Positions 8,225-11,766 of a stretch of 11,766 nt of DNA are shown one piece after another. Source of the DNA: Acanthamoeba sp. SK_2022b. Lineage: Eukaryota; Discosea; Longamoebia; Acanthamoebidae. How positions within the stretch are numbered: position 1 is the first letter of the stretch; every line of letters begins with the position of its first letter. The stretch spans positions 1 through 11,766 of the forward strand of contig JANDJZ010000584.1 of NCBI GenBank assembly GCA_027943245.1, in the 5' to 3' direction. Made by a program: the position numbers and the translations under genes. The notes under the pieces are model-generated. The model searched no databases and was not told where the DNA came from. It was given only the letters and a program-made list of their open reading frames with translations.

Positions 8225-8668
8225 TTAACACACCCCACCCCAAGTTTTCCTAATTTTGCCAGGTACGCCAGGCTTGCAAAATTTATCCAGATTCCTGCTA
8301 ATCAACAGGAGAAGCCTGCTGAGGCCCTCAAGCATGTTGAGGGGGGTGCTGCTGCCATTGTTGTTGGCAGCCTCAAGGGCTGGGCACTGCTGCCCATATA
8401 GCCAGTGGAGATCAATGATCAATTTCTCCAGGACAGGATCACCTTTCCATCTACCTGGTTTAGGTTCAATGCAGGCCCTGTGTGGTACTGATATCGTGTG
8501 AGACTGCTGCCACCCCACTGTCTTGGCAGGGTGGAGAGCACCATGGCCACACAAGATGGCCACCACATTGGCGCACCTGAATTGCCAAAGGTTCACTGCA
8601 ATCAATGTAGACCAAGACCAGGATGCCAGCAGCATGCCACATCTTGACCATCGCTGAATGTGTGCCAT
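8225..8668 (-). CDS. Minus-strand upstream exon of unknown function
   Basis: An open frame of 147 codons runs leftward from ATG 8668 to TGA. Its C-terminal half looks real: VLEKLIIDLHWLYGQQCPAL, a short Asn/Gly/Ser loop, and LNMLEGLSRLLLLISRNLDK, an amphipathic helical region ending near PGVPGKIRKTWG. A donor-like GTGGGG follows at about 8233. The first 20 residues overlap the plus-strand RNase H remnant, so the true start may be downstream. It probably belongs to the same gene as the block at 7250-7692. No family is recognised. Confidence 0.4.
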   Translation of the reverse strand: MAHIQRWSRCGMLLASWSWSTLIAVNLWQFRCANVVAILCGHGALHPAKTVGWQQSHTISVPHRACIEPKPGRWKGDPVLEKLIIDLHWLYGQQCPALEAANNNGSSTPLNMLEGLSRLLLLISRNLDKFCKPGVPGKIRKTWGGVC

Positions 8669-8980
8669 GATTGCGAGATGACGGTGGTGGTGCGGAGGAT
8701 CTACGCCCTGCTTGATGGCATCTGCATGAGCCTGTACAGGACTGTGTGGATCAAGGGGACCCTCAACGTTGAGGTGGATGCAGCCTCACGCTGGGTGGAC
8801 CCTTCATGCCCAGGTCCTGTCGCAGATGTGTCATGAGAGCTGGGGCCATGGACCATTGATTGCTTTGCCAATCATGTCAACCAGCAGGCCAAGCAATTCA
8901 ACAGCCTTTTGCGTTCTCTCTTTTGTGGGCAACCTCTTGGTGCAGCCCTTCTAAGTCGGGGTGGCTGGGCTGGCGCAGCC
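8648..8980 (+). pseudogene. DIRS-like reverse transcriptase/RNase H C-terminal remnant
   Basis: The plus frame between stops at 8645 and 8981 reads RRIYALLDGICMSLYRTVWI, then KGTLNVEVDAASRW, and after an in-frame TGA (8834-8836) ELGPWTIDCFANHVNQQ and AKQFNS. This is the end of the RNase H domain of DIRS-type and related retroelements, where the usual pattern is WIxGxxNxxADxxSR followed by WGPxTxDxFAxxxNxQxxxFNS. The Asp of VDAASR corresponds to a conserved active-site Asp. No reverse transcriptase is found upstream on this strand, so the copy is 5'-truncated. The same frame, after a TAA, continues into the tyrosine recombinase. Confidence 0.7.
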
Positions 8981-8983
8981 TAA

Positions 8984-9430
8984 GCGCGGGGGCATGTGTT
9001 GGGTGGTCTGCCTGGCGATCCGCGTGTGCAGCTTCTTGTGGAGCGGAAAGTGGGACCCATTCCTGTGGGGGCTCTGCGTGCCCACATGAGACGCGGTCAG
9101 GCAGCTGGCACGTTTTGGCTGCGCAACGCCGTGCTGGTAGCCTTGGGCCTTCGAACCATGCGCCGCGCTTCGGAGCTGGCTGCCTTGCGCGTTGGCGACG
9201 AGACCTGGTCGCCTGATCGTGGTCTGTTGCGGGTGTTCATCCGCACATCCAAAGTCGACCAGGTGGGACGTGGCTTCAAGATCGTTGTTGAGCTGGTGGC
9301 GGCACTGTGGTGCCCTGTTCGTCTGCTGTGCGCTTCCGGTGGAACCTGGGCCGGCTATTTTTTGTTCTGCCAGTGGCTGGCCTTTGACCTCCGCCAGCGC
9401 CATCCCGATTTGCTAGCGCATGGTTTGTGA
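8984..9430 (+). pseudogene. Tyrosine recombinase, N-terminal and catalytic core part
   Basis: From about 9110 the frame reads WLRNAVLVALGLRTMRRASE, then LAALRVGDETW, the box I region of tyrosine recombinases with the catalytic Arg in RASEL (9164-9166). RTSKVDQVGRGF follows, giving the conserved beta-hairpin Lys (9251-9253) in the SKxDQxGxG form typical of DIRS and phage-like recombinases. The frame stops at TGA 9428-9430 before the HxxR box. It lies in the same frame as the RNase H remnant, but only about 200 bases away, so the usual intervening linker has been lost. DNA is visibly more GC-rich from about 8955. Confidence 0.75.
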
Positions 9431-9620
9431 CTCTGGCCAACTGGTGGTGTTATTGCACTCGCTGCGCATTGCCACTGCAGCCACGATAGGTAGCCTGCGG
9501 CGCGAGCAGGTCATGGCTGATGAGAAGGCCCCCATCGGAGGGTGGCGCAGTGGAGGTTGCCAAGGTTGGCGCCTCTATTCATACTGGGGGCTGGTCTCTG
9601 ACCATCTCCTGTTTGTGTAA
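9420..9620 (+). pseudogene. Tyrosine recombinase C-terminal part, +1 frame
   Basis: A second frame carries LLHSLRIATAATIGSLR, the HxxR box II (His 9456-9458, Arg 9465-9467), and then APIGGWRSGG (Trp 9543-9545) and LYSYWG with candidate nucleophile Tyr codons at 9576 and 9582. The Trp-to-Tyr spacing of 11 or 13 is longer than the usual 8 or so, so a small insertion is likely. With the preceding entry all recombinase signature residues except a certain Tyr are present, split by a frameshift between about 9340 and 9440. Confidence 0.65.
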
Positions 9621-9752
9621 TCCCAAGCAATATAACAGTAGTTGTTGTGTGCAGCAAACTACGTAGTTTCTTGCGATGTCAATGTTCGCGTAGTTCGGGT
9701 ACCTGCCACACTGGCGGCCTTTCTTTGTAGCTTGAGATCGAGTGTACGCTAA
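9621..9752. other. Spacer between recombinase and ankyrin remnants
   Basis: This stretch is of mixed composition. I see no gene, RNA or repeat that I can support. The 3' end of the retroelement should lie here, but no inverted terminal repeat is evident. Confidence 0.3.
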
Positions 9753-10670
9753 CGCAGAGCGCGACACAGCAAACCAAAGAACCTGCCGTTTGGTTTGGTC
9801 ATTGTGGAGGCCACTAGCGGCAATGTTGAGCTGGTCTGCCTGTTGACGAGGCATGGCTTGGCGCCTAGTGGGGTGTGCATGGACGCTGCTCAAGGTACCG
9901 CACTAAAGTGCTTCAGTATCAGAGCACACTAACGTAAGCTCGCGACCAGAGAAGTGCCCACGATGCTCGAATTGCTGACCTAGCCACGACGGCACACGCT
10001 TGCTTTACCTCCAAAATGATACAGCGGGGAGACCTTGAAGTGTGTCGCTTCCTCGTGGCTCACGGTCTGGATATCAACGCTCAAACGGATCGTCCTTGGC
10101 AAGATCCCGACGATGAGACGGCGTTGCATTCGCTGGGACGGCTTTCCTGAAAGAAGAGGTCTGCACCCCTCTTCTGCCAACATGGCACTGACAACAGCAA
10201 CCACGCGACCCACGCAACAGCCAGGAAAGGTCTGTTGGACATGACCCGTTGCCAACTGGCCTGTGGTGCTAGAACCGACATCGAGTCAAATGGGTCACGC
10301 GTCCTTGCGCAACTAGCAGTACGGCCACAGCGAGCTCCCGCAACTCATCGCCAAGCACCACGCCGCTGCCAAGAAAGGGCGGGGCACGAAGGCGACCCGC
10401 CACACCGAAGAAGCAGAAGAGAGTGACACCGAACGATGGTGATGGTTACAACAGCAACACGGCAGTGGAAACGATGAGGATGCCATCCAGCCAGCGCTAA
10501 AGCCAAGACCAAGGCCTTGTCACCCGAGAAGCAGGAGGAGGCCATGCTTGCTTTCCCAAGTCCGCCGACTGGCAGGGCTCGATGCCGGCGCAAAGGTGGA
10601 CGCCTTCATGCTACGTCAGATGCTGAGGAAGGACGCTGGCGTGCTGGCCGGCGATATGCCTATCCGCTAG
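9753..10670 (+). pseudogene. Broken ankyrin-repeat gene
   Basis: Four coding blocks in three frames fit ankyrin repeats or their flanks. Block 1 (9753-9932) reads EATSGNVELVCLLTRHGLAP then GTAL. Block 2 (10016-10150) reads GDLEVCRFLVAHGLDINAQT then DDETALHSLG. Block 3 (10235-10318) reads LACGARTDIESNGSRVLAQL. Block 4 (10320-10670) reads YGHSELPQLIAKHH and then a charged tail ending LLSQVRRLAGLDAGAKVDAF, MLRQMLRKDAG and TAG. These match the ankyrin pattern GHxEVVxxLLxxGADxNxxxxxGxTALHxA. Block 4 has an in-frame TGA at 10440, and a better reading (KALSPEKQEEAM) lies in another frame at 10507-10552. Ankyrin repeats bind proteins; the partner is unknown. Some breaks could be introns (GTACCG at 9893, CACTAAC at 9926), but several are single-base shifts. 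Confidence 0.6.
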
Positions 10671-10736
10671 CTGGGCCCGCCAATTGGGGTCGAGTGGCTT
10701 GCGAGCTGCGCGCTGAGAAGTCATTTATGGATCATG
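10671..10736. other. Junction between the ankyrin remnant and the repeat field
   Basis: Unique GC-rich sequence after the TAG passes into ATGGTGGGG and GTGGTGATG repeats from about 10735. No gene is seen. Confidence 0.4.
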
Positions 10737-10880
10737 GTGGGGATGGAAAGGTGGTGATGTTTTGGTGATGTTGTGATGTCGTGGTGGTGGGGTGTGGTGG
10801 CTGTTGTAGTGGTCAGGTGGTGGTCAGGTGGTGGTGGTGGGAATGGTCTTATTGTGGTGATGTTGGTGTGGCTAGCGGCC
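10737..10880 (+). repeat. GTGGTG array, G-rich on the plus strand
   Basis: Irregular repeats of GTGGTGATG, TTGTGG and CAGGTGGTGG occur here, including two CAGGTGGT motifs of the type that anchors the minisatellite at 4282-4400. The match of motif and orientation suggests the two arrays share an origin. The apparent Trp/Val/Gly-rich ORF is an effect of the repeat. Confidence 0.85.
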
Positions 10881-10916
10881 TGTTTGCATTTTTGTTCTTC
10901 TCTGCAACAGTGGTAT

Positions 10917-11306
10917 CCACCACCACACCATCACAACCAGAACATCAACACAACCACAACCACCACCACAACATCACCACAACACCACAACACCACAGCA
11001 ACACCACCATAGCATCACCACCACAACATTACCACAGCACCATACCACCACTACAACAGTACCAGAACACCACAACTCCACCACAACACCACATCACCAC
11101 CACAACACCACCACAACACCACAACTCCACCACAACACCACCACAATACCACCACACCATCACCACAACACCACCACAACACCACATCACCACCACAACA
11201 CCACCACAACACCACACCATCACCACAACACCACCACCAAACCACAACAACACCACACCACAACATCACCACACCACAACCACAACAACACGATTACCAT
11301 TCCACA
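10917..11306 (-). repeat. CACCACAACACC array, the inverted counterpart
   Basis: Nearly 400 bases are composed almost only of A and C, with units such as CACCACAACACCACCACAAC and CACATCACC. They form a loose higher-order repeat of about 30-60 bp; the CACAACTCCAC and ACATCACCAC variants recur at 11068-11240. It is the complement of the G-rich arrays on either side, so it can pair with them. The His/Thr/Asn/Pro-rich plus ORF at 10781-11311 and the Trp/Cys/Val-rich minus ORFs are not genes. Confidence 0.95.
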
Positions 11307-11766
11307 ACTGATGTGATGCTGTTGTGGTGATGTGGTTTTGTGGTGATTGGTGATCAAGTGGTGTGGTGTTAGTGTTGGTGGTGTTGAAATGGTGATGTTG
11401 TGGTTTGGTGGTGTTGTGTTGGTGTGGTGGTGTGGTGGTGGTATGGTGACAGTGTGGTGATGATGTGGAGTTGTGGTGATGTTGTGGTGGTGTTGCAGTG
11501 GTGCTGTGGTTGTTGTGATGCTGCAGGTTGTTGTGATGTTGTGGTTGTGGCGATGCTGTGGTGTTATTGTGGTGGTGGTGCGGTGTGGTTATGGTATTGT
11601 GGTATTGTGGTGGTGATGTATTGTTGGGTGATGGTGTGGGGATGTAGTTGTTGTTGGTGTGGTCTGTGGTGATGTGGTGATGTGGTGATGTTGTGGTGGT
11701 GGTGTGGTGCTTTTGTGATGGTGTGGTGGTGTTGTGGTGGTGTTGTGGTAGTGTGGTGTTGATGTG
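11307..11766 (+). repeat. GTGGTGATGTTGTGG array running off the window
   Basis: From about 11310 the plus strand is again T/G-rich with units such as GTGGTGTTGTGGTGG and TGTGGTGATG. It is degenerate in the middle (11500-11650) and more regular near the edge. Segments at 11720-11755 are exact complements of units in the preceding A/C-rich block. The array continues past the window end, so its full length is unknown. Confidence 0.95.

Noticed and set aside
8466..8651. Minus-strand LVLVYID resembling the YxDD box of a reverse transcriptase
   Set aside because: The second Asp is missing, no other reverse transcriptase motif follows, and the recognised RNase H remnant beside it is on the opposite strand.
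6599..10442. TGA used as a sense codon, since several breaks are TGA
   Set aside because: The intact LIM gene ends in TGA and the transposase codes Trp by TGG throughout, so the standard code fits.
10917..11306. CRISPR-like array
   Set aside because: There are no conserved repeats of fixed length separated by unique spacers; the whole stretch is low-complexity A/C sequence.
10781..11311. 176-codon His/Thr/Pro/Asn-rich ORF and the opposing Trp/Cys/Val ORFs
   Set aside because: They come from the A/C-rich array, which lacks stop codons because of its composition.

Overview
The window is nuclear DNA of a GC-rich, intron-bearing unicellular eukaryote. The evidence is a run of short GT-AG introns (about 35-140 bp) with pyrimidine-rich or CTAAC/CTGAC-type 3' ends, no bacterial operon or Shine-Dalgarno signals, a multi-exon LIM-domain gene, and a MULE-type DNA transposon beside a DIRS-type retroelement. 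Closely packed, intron-rich, GC-rich genes with paxillin-like LIM proteins fit an amoebozoan such as Acanthamoeba. That assignment is inference from gene content only.

Bases 1-3453 are a compact, apparently intact gene region on the + strand. The first gene is cut by the window edge and ends in a UVR-like motif at 1313-1405. The second (1605-3453) reconstructs cleanly as seven exons coding for 400 aa: a Ras-association/ubiquitin-like N-terminus, a low-complexity linker with a paxillin-like LD motif, and three complete LIM domains. Bases 3454-4100 hold the LIM 3' flank and a diverged inverted repeat with Ser/Pro/Thr-rich coding potential on both strands.

Bases 4190-4434 are a GGT-rich minisatellite. 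Beyond it lies an island of mobile-element remains (about 4700-9620) with lower GC than the genes on the left. It holds a MULE transposase with one spliceable intron and a SWIM finger, its decayed C-terminal tail, and a convergent minus-strand gene that may be an accessory gene of the same element. These are followed by a DIRS-like RNase H remnant and a frameshifted tyrosine recombinase. Bases 9753-10670 carry a broken ankyrin-repeat gene.

Bases 10737-11766 are a long GTGGTG/CACCAC repeat field in which the G-rich strand switches twice, giving large inverted-repeat potential. Similar GTGGT-rich DNA therefore borders the mobile-element and pseudogene island on both sides. Many breaks on the right are single-base shifts or TGA stops, which could be true decay or partly assembly error.
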